Counted from the first letter of the stretch, positions 35,100-43,763 are shown. The stretch is 64,000 bases of DNA from Solirubrobacterales bacterium (GCA_025936755.1 JAICSS010000011.1:1-64000); one strand, 5' to 3'. Translations and numbers: made by a program. The notes: generated by a model from the sequence alone, not told the origin.

Positions 35100-35128
35100 T
35101 TGACAAAATGGTAATTGTGCGTTTCTCT
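35100..35128 (+). promoter_or_regulatory. Candidate promoter of secreted-protein operon 35219
   Basis: TTGACA at 35100-35105, 17-bp spacer, TTCTCT at 35123-35128. Beyond the hexamers the spacer also matches the promoter at 32294 (TGGT, TTGT and GTT at the same positions). Confidence 0.55.
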
Positions 35129-35165
35129 TTCCCCAGGAGAGAACGGCCGCACACCTCGGCTAGGG

Positions 35166-35182
35166 GATCCGCTCTGCGGATC
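35166..35182. promoter_or_regulatory. Palindrome GATCCGC-tct-GCGGATC in the leader of the 35219 operon
   Basis: Perfect 7-3-7 inverted repeat about 36 bp upstream of the GTG and downstream of the predicted +1. It has the same arm and spacer lengths as the palindrome at 19121 but a different sequence. It could be an operator or an mRNA hairpin. Confidence 0.45.
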
Positions 35183-35218
35183 AGGCGAGGCGATGGCCAC
35201 GGGACAAGGAGAGATTTT

Positions 35219-38200
35219 GTGAGACACCGCGCGAAGGCGATAGCCGCTATCTCGGCATTGCTGCTTCTGACCAGCTTGTTGTCGGTGACCCTGGCTGCAG
35301 CGACGGCGCCTTCGGTGTCGATCGACGCGCCCTCCTCGGTCGCCTACACCTCCGCCCACCTCTCCGGGAAAGTGAACCCCGAAGACCGGGAAACGACCTA
35401 CCACTTCGAATACCAGGAAGCTGCCATCTGGTGGATGGGCTACATCAGCGGTCCCACTCAGGGCCCGCTGCTGGTCAACTCGGGCGAGGCGACGGTCGAA
35501 GAAGACCTCACCGGCCTGAAACCGGGGACCGAATACGTGGTCCGCCTGGTCGCCGAAAATCCGGACGGCCAGACGGTCTCCGCCGAACCCGACCCGACCT
35601 TCACCACCTTGGCGGTCGATGCCCCCACGGTCTCGATCGACGCTCCCTCCTCCGTCACCTCCTCGAGCGCCCACTTCTCCGGCGCGATCAACCCCAACGC
35701 CCCCGGCGGCAACCCGGCCGCCTACGACGTCGAATGGTCCTTCCAGTGCACGCCCGCGTGCCCGGGCCTCAACGGCACGATCCCCGCCGATGCCAACTCG
35801 CACACGGTGGAAGCCGACGCCACCGGGCTCAAACCCGGCACCGACTACTCCGTCGCCCTGGTGGCCACCAATGCCGGCGGCTCGGCTACCGCCGGCCCCG
35901 AAAGCTTCAGCACGCCGGCGGTGGCGCCGACGGTGTCGAACCTGCGTGCTACGGCGTTCCCGAGCGAAGCGACGCTCGAAGCCGCGATCGATTCCGGGGG
36001 CGCGGCGACCAGCTACCACTTCGAATACGGCTCGACGTCCAGCTACGGCAACTCGACCTCGACGCAGGTCACCCCGGCCGTCGCCGGCGAGGGACCGGCC
36101 ATCGCGCACGTCGCCGGTCTCGTTCCCGGGCAGACCTACCACTACCGCCTCGTCGCGAGCAACACCGCCGGCGCCGACCAATCGCCGGACCAGACCTTCG
36201 TCACGCCCGCCGCGGCCCCGGACTCTCCCCAGTTCGGTCCCGGGCTGATACCCGGCGCGGGATTCCTGCCCGACGGTCGCGGCTGGGAGAAGGTAACCCC
36301 CGACGACAAGGGTGGCGTTGACGTCGCCGGAGACTCCTACTACGCGCGCACCAAGGTCGCGGCCGACGGCAATTCGATCCTCTACACCTCGCTCGGCGTC
36401 TTCGCGGGCGGGCCCAGTGGCGGGTACCCCAGCTTTTACCAAGCCGGGCGCACCGCCGACGGCTGGGCTTCGCAGCCGCTTCTGCCCAAATCCGTCGCCA
36501 GCATCATCGGCGGACCTGGAGGGGGCGGACGAACGGCGGCGGTCCTCTACGCAAACGACGACCTGACCCGTTCGGTTGTCGAGACGAACACGCCCCTCGG
36601 GCCGGGCACGAGCCAGTACGTGCCCAACTTCTACACCCGCCTCCAGTCCAACGACTTCCAGTTGCTGACGCCGGGGGGGCCCTCATACCAGGACGCCCTC
36701 TTTTTTGGAGCTCCCGAGTTCAAGACGGCTACGCCCGACGGGGAACACATCGTGTTCAACTCCACGCATCAGTTCACCCCAGATGCTCCCGCCGGGTTCT
36801 CGAACAAGCTGTACGAGTCCATCGGGGGGGTGGTCCGGCTTGTTGGGATCCTGCCGGATGGAAGCCCGATGGAAAATGCTTACGCGGGAGCCAACATGGA
36901 TAGCACCAGTCACGCCCTTTCGGACGATGGCCGGCGCTTGTATTTCTCTGACAGCTTCGCGGGAAGCGGCACGCTCTATCTTCGGGAAGACGAACAGACC
37001 GTGAAGGTCGCGGATAACGCCCGCTTCTATACGGCAACGGCGGATGGGCGCTACATGATCTACCTCCAGAACGGGGAAAACTCGAGTGTCTTCAGGTACG
37101 ACGCAGAGACCAATACCAGCGAAGAGGTCTCAATCGACAGCGAACCCGGCGACGGAGAAAGTCCAGGGGTAAGGACTGTCCTGGCCACGTCCAAGGACCT
37201 GTCGTCCGTGTACTTCGCGGCCTCTGGCGATCTCGTGGCGGGACAGGAACCGATCAAGCTGACCCCGAGCAGCACTGATGTGGGCATCTACCTCTGGAGG
37301 GAAGGGGAGGTCCGCTTGGTGGCGGTTCTGAGAAACGATCGCGACGCGCCTCTCTCTGGCCCCGCCGACGATGTTTATTCCGTCACTCCGTTCGTCGATG
37401 GGTGGATAAACAACCCTTACGTGTCTTGGTCACCCAATGGAGACGTGTTGGCATTCGCAACCACCGCCAATGTGACCGGGTACGACGCCGAAGGCTACCG
37501 AGAGGTCTACAGGTATGACGCCGATTCGAACGACCTCGCTTGTATCTCATGTCTCAGTGGACGGGCTGACGGGGATTCGACGCTGATCGCTCCCCAGCCG
37601 CCGGGGGGCGGGACCTATCCGCGACCGCTGGGTCCGGGGAACTTCGTCTCTGACGACGGGCGACAGATCGCGTTCAGCAGCGCAGAGGCTTTGTCCCCGC
37701 AGGACTCGAACGGGAAGCTCGACGTATACAGGTGGAAGGAGGGTGAAGGCGTACGGCTCCTTTCTTCCGGAACCTCGCAGTACGACTCGCGTCTGCAGTC
37801 AGCGAGCCCCGACGGCCGGAACGTATTCTTCGCCACCCGAGCTCGTCTTTCCGCGAGAGACCAGGACAATCTGGTTGATCTCTACGACGCACGCGTGGGC
37901 GGAGGGTGGCCGGATCCCCCGGCCGCGACTGCCCCATGCGGCGGCGAACAATGTCAAGGCGCCCTGCAGCAGGCGCCAGATGCGCGGCGCCTTGGGAGCT
38001 CGACCGTCCAGACGCGAGCCGTGCCCTCGAAGCACCGAGTGCTGGCGGTTCGCAAGCGCGGCGTTCGCCTGACTCCGTCCGGGGCGGAGCTGCTGGTCCC
38101 GGTGACCGTCAACGCCGCGGGGACCGTACGGGTCGCTGTAAGCGAAAAGACGGCCAACGGCTGGAGAGCCACGGCTCAAAACAAGGTGAAGATCGCTGCT

Positions 38201-38350
38201 CCCGGGAGACATCTACTCAAGGTCCCCCTCGCAGATAGGACGAGGCGGTCCATACGCGAAGGAGCGCAGGTCAGGCTCAAGGCGAGCGTGTGGCTCGCGG
38301 GCACCAACCAACGCACTGTGGTGTCACTCAGCGCAAAGAGGGGGCGGTAA
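35219..38350 (+). CDS. Large secreted protein with fibronectin-like repeats and TolB-type beta-propeller (module 2)
   Basis: 1043 aa from GTG 35219 with AAGGAGAG 5 bases upstream; the frame is open to 35108, but that start would lie inside the promoter. Signal peptide with ISALLLLTSLLSVTLAAATA. Three fibronectin/Ig-like modules follow (each begins APSVSIDAPSSV or similar and contains GLKPGTEYVVRLVAEN-type strands). From about residue 330 there are TolB-like blades (SDDGRRLYFSDSF, TADGRYMIYLQNG, SPDGRNVFFATRA). A final basic beta domain (VRVAVSEKTANGWRATAQNK) closes it. It resembles the 20493 product in domain order, minus the NHL part. Confidence 0.87.
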   Translation: MRHRAKAIAAISALLLLTSLLSVTLAAATAPSVSIDAPSSVAYTSAHLSGKVNPEDRETTYHFEYQEAAIWWMGYISGPTQGPLLVNSGEATVEEDLTGLKPGTEYVVRLVAENPDGQTVSAEPDPTFTTLAVDAPTVSIDAPSSVTSSSAHFSGAINPNAPGGNPAAYDVEWSFQCTPACPGLNGTIPADANSHTVEADATGLKPGTDYSVALVATNAGGSATAGPESFSTPAVAPTVSNLRATAFPSEATLEAAIDSGGAATSYHFEYGSTSSYGNSTSTQVTPAVAGEGPAIAHVAGLVPGQTYHYRLVASNTAGADQSPDQTFVTPAAAPDSPQFGPGLIPGAGFLPDGRGWEKVTPDDKGGVDVAGDSYYARTKVAADGNSILYTSLGVFAGGPSGGYPSFYQAGRTADGWASQPLLPKSVASIIGGPGGGGRTAAVLYANDDLTRSVVETNTPLGPGTSQYVPNFYTRLQSNDFQLLTPGGPSYQDALFFGAPEFKTATPDGEHIVFNSTHQFTPDAPAGFSNKLYESIGGVVRLVGILPDGSPMENAYAGANMDSTSHALSDDGRRLYFSDSFAGSGTLYLREDEQTVKVADNARFYTATADGRYMIYLQNGENSSVFRYDAETNTSEEVSIDSEPGDGESPGVRTVLATSKDLSSVYFAASGDLVAGQEPIKLTPSSTDVGIYLWREGEVRLVAVLRNDRDAPLSGPADDVYSVTPFVDGWINNPYVSWSPNGDVLAFATTANVTGYDAEGYREVYRYDADSNDLACISCLSGRADGDSTLIAPQPPGGGTYPRPLGPGNFVSDDGRQIAFSSAEALSPQDSNGKLDVYRWKEGEGVRLLSSGTSQYDSRLQSASPDGRNVFFATRARLSARDQDNLVDLYDARVGGGWPDPPAATAPCGGEQCQGALQQAPDARRLGSSTVQTRAVPSKHRVLAVRKRGVRLTPSGAELLVPVTVNAAGTVRVAVSEKTANGWRATAQNKVKIAAPGRHLLKVPLADRTRRSIREGAQVRLKASVWLAGTNQRTVVSLSAKRGR

Positions 38351-38352
38351 GC

Positions 38353-41151
38353 ATGTGGAATATCGGTAACAGAAAAGCTGGCATCAACAGCCTCGCTGTC
38401 GCTCTGCTTGCTGCGCTCTGTGGGATGGCCATACTCGGTTCAACCGCCAGCTCGGCGACTGCGACCATGGACGTCGCCGCCTTCGACGGACGGGTGACTG
38501 CAGGGCCCGAAGGTGAACCCTTCACCCAAGCGGGTGGTCACCCCTTTGAATTCCAGACCGACCTCGATTTTGCGAAACAGGTGGACGAGATTGGCCTGGA
38601 AGTCCCGGACGAGGACGTCAAGACTGTAAGAGTCGATCTGCCCCCGGGCTTGGTCGGCAATGTAAACGCGGTGCCACCCTGCGATATTCCAACCTTCCTT
38701 TCCGGTGGTACCGAGGCTGGCTGCTTCAACGACTCGCAAGTCGGCGTCGTGATTCTGCGGACCGCAGCTATTCCAGTGCCGACGCATTTGCCGTTGTACA
38801 ACCTGGTGCCTCCGAGCGCGGATGTGCCGGCGGCATTCGGCTTCAGGTTTCTCGGCGTGCCTGTGCTGCTGGCGGCCTCTGTCCGGTCTAGCGGCGATTA
38901 CGGAGCAACCGTGACCGCGGCAGGTACGAGCCAGGGCTTGCAGGTGCTCGGCAGCAGCGTGAAATTCTGGGGTGTCCCCGCTGATCCCCGGCACGATAAA
39001 GAACGGTGCAGGTTCTTTGGGAACTTCGATCCCGTTCCAGCCTGCAACGGAGAACCGGGTACGGATAGCGGGCCGAACTCCGTGGGCCTGCCCGAGGTTC
39101 CCCTCCTGACCATGCCGACCAGTTGTTCCCCGCCCGGCGTCGGCCTGCCGGTCACCGCCCTGGTGGACTCCTGGCAGACGCCGGGTGTGTTCGACGAAGC
39201 GAGCTTCGCGACCCATCTGCCTCCGCAGTATCCGGCGCCGCCGAGCGAGTGGGGGCCGCCACAGGGGACGACCGGGTGCGATGCGGTTCCGTTCGATCCC
39301 TCGATCGACGTCCGTCCCGGCTCCTCCACGGCCGGAGACCCCACCGGCCTCCACTTCGAGGTCAGCTTTCCCCAGGGTGGCCTCCTGACCAGGGAAGGGC
39401 GGGGCACCTCGCACCTGCGTGACATCTCGGTGACGATGCCGGAGGGGCTGACGATCTCGCCCGCCGGCGCCGCCGGGCTGGGGTCGTGCACCGACGCCGA
39501 GTTCGGCGAAGGCAGCGAACGCGCGGCTAACTGCCCGGAGGCCTCCAGGGTCGGCACCGTCGAAGCCGTGACCCCGGTCCTGAGCCGCCCGCTCCACGGC
39601 GAGATGTTCGTCGCCGCGCAGCAGGGCCAGGATCCCGAATCGGGTTCGATGTACCGGCTCTTCCTCACCCTCAGCGGATCCGGCGTGGAAGTGAAGCTCA
39701 CCGGCCACGTCCGCGCCGATGCGAAGACGGGCCGACTGACCGTCAGCTTCACGGACAACCCGCAGCTGCCCGTCTCCAGCGTCGCGGTCGACCTCAAGTC
39801 GGGCCCCAGGGCCCTTTTGGTCAACCCGCGGGAGTGCGGGCAGAAGACCGTCTCCGCGACCCTGCTCGGATGGTCGGGGCGGCGCGTCGAGCGTTCGTCG
39901 ACCTTCTCGGTAGAGGGCGGCTGCGACGGCGCCTCAAGGTTCACGCCGTCCCTGGAAGCCGGCACCGAGAACCCCGTGGCGGGGCAGTCCTCCCCCTTCG
40001 TCCTGCGCCTGACCGGCGTCGACGGCCAGCCGAACGTCTCGTCGATCGAGGCCACCCTGCCGCAGGGCCTGCTGGCCAAGCTGGCCGGAGTTCCTTACTG
40101 CCCCGAGTCGCAGGCGGCAAGCGGGGACTGCCCGGCGTCGAGCCAGGTCGGGACGGCGACGGTGGGGGCCGGCAGCGGCTCCAACCCGATCTACGTCCCC
40201 CAGCCCGGCAAGGCACCGACCGCCATCTACCTGGCGGGTCCTTACAAGGGCGCCCCGATAAGCATCGTGGTCAGGGTTCCCGCCCAGGCGGGCCCCTTCG
40301 ACCTCGGCACCGTGGCGGTGAGGAACGCCCTTCGGATCGATCCGTCAACCGCCCAGGTGACCGCGAAGTCCGATCCGCTGCCGCAGATCATCGCCGGCGT
40401 GCCGATCTCCTACCGGGACATCCGGGTCGCGATGGACAGACCCGACTTCATCCTCAATCCGACCTCCTGCAAGCAGATGGCGGTGACGTCGTCGATCGCC
40501 TCGGTTGCCGGTTCGGCCGCGAGTCCGTCGTCTCGCTTCCAGGCGGCCGACTGCGCCGACCTCGGCTTCAAGCCGAAGCTCGCCCTGCGCTTCTCCGGGG
40601 CTCCGGCACGCCGCGGCGGCTACCCGACGCTGACGGCGACGCTGCGGATGCCGAAGGGCGGCGCGAACGTCGACAAGGCGGTGGTGACGATGCCCGAGAC
40701 CGAGTTCCTCGAAAACGCCCACATCCGCACCGTCTGCACGCGCGTGCAGTACGCCGCCGACGATTGCCCGAAGGGCTCGGTGTACGGCTACGCCAAGGCC
40801 TGGACCCCGCTGCTCGACAAACCGCTCGAGGGCCCGGTCTACCTGCGCAGCTCCAATCACACGCTCCCGGACCTGGTCGCCTCGCTCGACGGACAGATCC
40901 ACATCGACCTGGCGGGCCGGATCGACTCTCCCGGCGGCAGGATCAGGAGCACGTTCTGGGCAGTTCCCGACGCCCCTGTCAGCAAGTTCGTCTTGACGAT
41001 GCAGGGCGGCAGGAAAGGCTTGCTCGTCAACAACACGAACCTCTGCCGGACGAAGCCGAGAGCCTCGGCGTCATTCCTGGCGCAGAACGGCAAGAGCAGG
41101 GCCCTCAACCCGCTGGTCAGGGTCGCCGGCTGCGGGAAGGGACGACAGTAG
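38353..41151 (+). CDS. Large secreted modular protein (module 2), paralogue of the 24524 gene
   Basis: 932 aa from ATG 38353, 2 bases after the previous stop, with GAGGGGG upstream; the frame is open further upstream inside the previous gene. Signal peptide: AVALLAALCGMAILGSTASS. It carries the repeated module also seen at 24524: LPPGLVGN, ITMPEGL-like, CPEASRVGTVEAV, YLAGPYKGAPISIVV, AGPFDLGTVAVRNALRIDP, MDRPDFILNPTSC, and C-terminal FWAVPDAPVSKFVL plus GLLVNNTNLC. No catalytic motif. The first third is visibly less G+C-rich at third positions than the last two thirds. Confidence 0.85.
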   Translation: MWNIGNRKAGINSLAVALLAALCGMAILGSTASSATATMDVAAFDGRVTAGPEGEPFTQAGGHPFEFQTDLDFAKQVDEIGLEVPDEDVKTVRVDLPPGLVGNVNAVPPCDIPTFLSGGTEAGCFNDSQVGVVILRTAAIPVPTHLPLYNLVPPSADVPAAFGFRFLGVPVLLAASVRSSGDYGATVTAAGTSQGLQVLGSSVKFWGVPADPRHDKERCRFFGNFDPVPACNGEPGTDSGPNSVGLPEVPLLTMPTSCSPPGVGLPVTALVDSWQTPGVFDEASFATHLPPQYPAPPSEWGPPQGTTGCDAVPFDPSIDVRPGSSTAGDPTGLHFEVSFPQGGLLTREGRGTSHLRDISVTMPEGLTISPAGAAGLGSCTDAEFGEGSERAANCPEASRVGTVEAVTPVLSRPLHGEMFVAAQQGQDPESGSMYRLFLTLSGSGVEVKLTGHVRADAKTGRLTVSFTDNPQLPVSSVAVDLKSGPRALLVNPRECGQKTVSATLLGWSGRRVERSSTFSVEGGCDGASRFTPSLEAGTENPVAGQSSPFVLRLTGVDGQPNVSSIEATLPQGLLAKLAGVPYCPESQAASGDCPASSQVGTATVGAGSGSNPIYVPQPGKAPTAIYLAGPYKGAPISIVVRVPAQAGPFDLGTVAVRNALRIDPSTAQVTAKSDPLPQIIAGVPISYRDIRVAMDRPDFILNPTSCKQMAVTSSIASVAGSAASPSSRFQAADCADLGFKPKLALRFSGAPARRGGYPTLTATLRMPKGGANVDKAVVTMPETEFLENAHIRTVCTRVQYAADDCPKGSVYGYAKAWTPLLDKPLEGPVYLRSSNHTLPDLVASLDGQIHIDLAGRIDSPGGRIRSTFWAVPDAPVSKFVLTMQGGRKGLLVNNTNLCRTKPRASASFLAQNGKSRALNPLVRVAGCGKGRQ

Positions 41152-41966
41152 GCCGAGCAGGTTCGACACCCCGGGCGGTCCCCGCACCGCGAGCGCTCAC
41201 CGCGCTCGCGGTGCTCGCCGTTTCGGCGGCGCTGGGACCGGCACGCCCAGAGCGGGCGAGCGGGGAGCGGCACCAGCGGGGCAACCTGATCGCCTCCCTC
41301 GACGGTTCGCTCTCGCCCCGCGCGCTGCCGCGCGAGAGGAAGGCTCCCGTCGCCCTGCGGCTCGCGGGCGCCCTGCAGACGGGAGACGGGAGTGCCCTGC
41401 CGCGGGTGACGAGGCTCGAATTCGCCCTGCCGAGCCAGGGGACGCTCGACACCCGCGGGCTGCCCGTCTGCTCGCCGCGCCGGCTTCGCTATGCGACCAC
41501 CGAGCAGGCGATGGAGGCCTGCGGCAGCGCGCTCGTCGGTCGCGGCCGGCTCGACGCCCAGATCGTCCTCCCCGGACAGTCGCCGTTCGCTCTCCACGCC
41601 CGCCTGCTCGCCTTCAACGCTGGGATCGACGGCCGTCCTGCCGTGGTCGTGCACGGGTACGCGTCGGACCCGGCGACGATCGCCGTGCTCAGGTTCCACA
41701 TCGGGCGGAGCGAAGGGGGCCTGGGAACCAGGCTGATCGGCCGCCTGCCGCAGGCGCTCGGGCCATGGCCGCGCGTCGCCCGCTTCGAGATGCGGTTGTC
41801 CCGCCGCTTCACCTACCAAGGTAAGCCGCGCAGCTACCTGCGGGCCTCCTGCCCGCTTCCCCCGGCGCTCACCGCCGGCTTCTTCCCCCTGGCCCGCGTC
41901 GGCTTCCTGCTGGCGGGTGGAGGCCGGATCGCCGCCACGATCATCCGCGGCTGCAGAGCTCGGTGA
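41148..41966 (+). CDS. Secreted single-module protein, paralogue of 27809, with non-canonical GTA start
   Basis: 272 aa if translation begins at GTA 41148, which overlaps the upstream stop as GTAG, in the same place where other genes here use ATGA or GTGA. No ATG, GTG or TTG occurs in frame near the expected 5' end, while codons just after GTA encode a good signal peptide (ALTALAVLAVSAALGPA). The mature part shares GLPVCSPRRLRYATTEQAME, ALVGRGRLDAQIVLPG and YQGKPRSYLRASCP with the 27809 product. Either GTA is used, a start was lost, or the base is a sequencing error. Confidence 0.7.
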   Translation, partial: VGRAGSTPRAVPAPRALTALAVLAVSAALGPARPERASGERHQRGNLIASLDGSLSPRALPRERKAPVALRLAGALQTGDGSALPRVTRLEFALPSQGTLDTRGLPVCSPRRLRYATTEQAMEACGSALVGRGRLDAQIVLPGQSPFALHARLLAFNAGIDGRPAVVVHGYASDPATIAVLRFHIGRSEGGLGTRLIGRLPQALGPWPRVARFEMRLSRRFTYQGKPRSYLRASCPLPPALTAGFFPLARVGFLLAGGGRIAATIIRGCRAR

Positions 41967-41972
41967 CCGTAA

Positions 41973-42425
41973 ATGGGCGAACAGAAGCTCGTGCGGGAAG
42001 CCCTGCTGGATCCGGATGCGTTTGCCCGTTGCCGGCGGGACCTCGAAGCGGCACTCGCTCCGTCCTGCCGGGCCGGGCGGCCGTGGCCCGCCGGCGTCGC
42101 CGCGGCGATCCGGGCGGCGCTCGAGTTCGCCGAGTCCGACCCGCTGGCGGCGTGCGTGCTCACCTGCTCCTCGGCGCGGCGTCGGCTGGACGACCGCGCC
42201 TTCGTCGCGATGGTGGAGCACTTCGCGCGGTTGCTGGGAAAGGGCGCTCCGCCTACCCGTCATCCTGAGCGCACCGCCCACGCGGTGGTTCGTCGGATCG
42301 CCCGACAGGTCCTGCTCCAGCTCGAGCTCCGGCCCGGCGTCCCTCCGACCGCTATCGCTCCCGAGCTGATCGTCTTCGCGCTGATCCCATACATCGGCTT
42401 CGAGGAAGCACAGCGATGGGCGTGA
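41973..42425 (+). CDS. TetR C-terminal-domain-like protein lacking the HTH (module 2)
   Basis: 150 aa from ATG 41973, 6 bases after the previous stop; the last gene of the secreted-protein operon. There is no HTH; residues 36-150 (AGVAAAIRAALEFAESDP to ALIPYIGFEEAQRWA) match the module-1 protein at 33274 and, more loosely, the C-terminal domains of the TetR proteins at 17651 and 18379 (VEFVLMPYLGPEGAHR). The same position in two separate operons argues that this is a real component, not a decayed regulator. Possible roles: ligand sensor or dimerisation partner of the tandem TetR. Confidence 0.8.
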   Translation: MGEQKLVREALLDPDAFARCRRDLEAALAPSCRAGRPWPAGVAAAIRAALEFAESDPLAACVLTCSSARRRLDDRAFVAMVEHFARLLGKGAPPTRHPERTAHAVVRRIARQVLLQLELRPGVPPTAIAPELIVFALIPYIGFEEAQRWA

Positions 42426-42440
42426 ATCGCCGCTGCGGCC

Positions 42441-43703
42441 TCAGGCTCGTCGACCGAGCCGGACCGGCAGGCTTTTCAGCTGGTTGAGGAAGCCGGACTC
42501 GAGGTAGACGGGCGGGCCGGCCATCTCCATCCGCGGGTAGCGGGCGAGGGTCTCCTCGAGCAGGATCTTCAGCTCCAGGCGGGCCAGGGCGGCGCCGAGG
42601 CAGAAGTGGCGGCCGCCGGCGCCGAAGGCCTGGTGGTCGGGGTTGCGGAGGACGTCGAAGCGGTCGGGGTCCTCGTAGCGCGTCTCGTCGCGGTTGGAGG
42701 ACGCGTACCACATGACCACCTTCTCGCCCTGCTTGATCCGCTGGCCGCCGAGCTCGGTGTCCTCGGTCGCGGTGCGGCGGAAGTGGGCGAAGGCGGGGAA
42801 CATCCGCAGGGCCTCCTCGACCGCGCCGGGGATCCGCGCCGGGTCCTCGAGCAGGAGCGCTCGCTGCTCGGGGTTTTCCATCAGCGCCCGCATGGCGCTG
42901 CTGTAGGTCGCCTTGGTGCTGTCGTTGCCGGCGGCGACGAGGAGGAAGAAGCCCATCACGATCTCGTGCTCCTCCAGCCGCTCGCCTTCGACCTCGGCGT
43001 GGACGAGGACGCTGGTGAGGTCGTCGGTCGGGTTCTCGCGGCGCTCGGCGATCATCGTCCCGCAGCGGGCGAAGACCTGCTGGAGCGCCGCCTGGATCGT
43101 TGCTTCGACGCTGCAGACGTCGGGGCTGTAGTCGGGGTCGTTGGCCGCCAGCGCCATGTTCATCAGCTCGGCCCAGGCGGCGTCGTCCTCCTCGGGGATC
43201 CCCATGAAGCTGCCGATCACCCGCGAGACCGCGGGCTGGGCGACGTCGGTGACGAGGTCGCAGTCCTCGCGCCCCTCGAGCCGGTCGAGCGCGCCGACGA
43301 CGATCTCGCGGATCGCCCCCTCGTGCGCGGCGATCCGCTTCGGCGTGAAGCCCGCCTGGAAGAGCGCCTTCAGCCGGTCGTGCTTGGGCGGGTCCATGCC
43401 GATGAACATCGCCCGCGCCAGCTCGATCGGGAAGACCTCGTCGATCACCACCACCCCGCCGGCCTCGGAGGAGAAGGTCTCGAAGTCGCGGCTGACCTTA
43501 TGGACGTCGTCGGCCCTGGTCACCGACCAGAAGCCCTTCGCCTGCGGCAGCTCGGTCACCTCCGAGGTCCAGTGGACGGGGCACTGTCCCCGCATCCGCT
43601 TGAACAGCTCCAGCGGGGGCCCGTTCTCCCAGTGCTCGCGCTCGAGCACCAGGGCGTCCTCGACGTTCCCTCCTCCGGCGGCGATCTCGGCCTGGTCTGC
43701 CAC
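42441..43703 (-). CDS. Cytochrome P450
   Basis: 420 aa from GTG 43703. Haem-binding loop FGAGGRHFCLGAALARLELK with the proximal Cys, the ExxR pair in EEALRMFPAFAHFRR, and the I-helix AAGNDSTKATYSS. It is soluble with no anchor, like other bacterial P450s that use ferredoxin partners; no ferredoxin or reductase gene lies nearby. General features recall the mycobacterial CYP124/125/142 group that oxidises sterol or branched chains, but this is weak evidence. A palindrome lies 15 bp upstream of the start. Confidence 0.95.
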   Translation of the reverse strand: MADQAEIAAGGGNVEDALVLEREHWENGPPLELFKRMRGQCPVHWTSEVTELPQAKGFWSVTRADDVHKVSRDFETFSSEAGGVVVIDEVFPIELARAMFIGMDPPKHDRLKALFQAGFTPKRIAAHEGAIREIVVGALDRLEGREDCDLVTDVAQPAVSRVIGSFMGIPEEDDAAWAELMNMALAANDPDYSPDVCSVEATIQAALQQVFARCGTMIAERRENPTDDLTSVLVHAEVEGERLEEHEIVMGFFLLVAAGNDSTKATYSSAMRALMENPEQRALLLEDPARIPGAVEEALRMFPAFAHFRRTATEDTELGGQRIKQGEKVVMWYASSNRDETRYEDPDRFDVLRNPDHQAFGAGGRHFCLGAALARLELKILLEETLARYPRMEMAGPPVYLESGFLNQLKSLPVRLGRRA

Positions 43704-43717
43704 GGCCCGCGCATACT

Positions 43718-43735
43718 ACTGGCTGGCTGGCCAGT
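43718..43735. promoter_or_regulatory. Inverted repeat ACTGGC-6-GCCAGT upstream of the P450 gene
   Basis: Perfect 6-base arms with a 6-base spacer, 15 bp before the P450 GTG. The position suits a repressor operator. The regulator is not adjacent. Confidence 0.4.
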
Positions 43736-43763
43736 TTCGGGAATCGCCCGATCGACCACCCCG

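Noticed and set aside
35108-35218. ATG 35108 as start of the module-2 propeller protein
   Set aside because: It lies within the predicted promoter and upstream of the +1; GTG 35219 has a ribosome-binding site and a signal peptide.
39834-41147. Upstream extension of the 41148 gene as a 710-codon frame
   Set aside because: The extension lies inside the well-supported 38353 gene and its product is Arg-rich with no domain; only the part after 41148 is protein-like.
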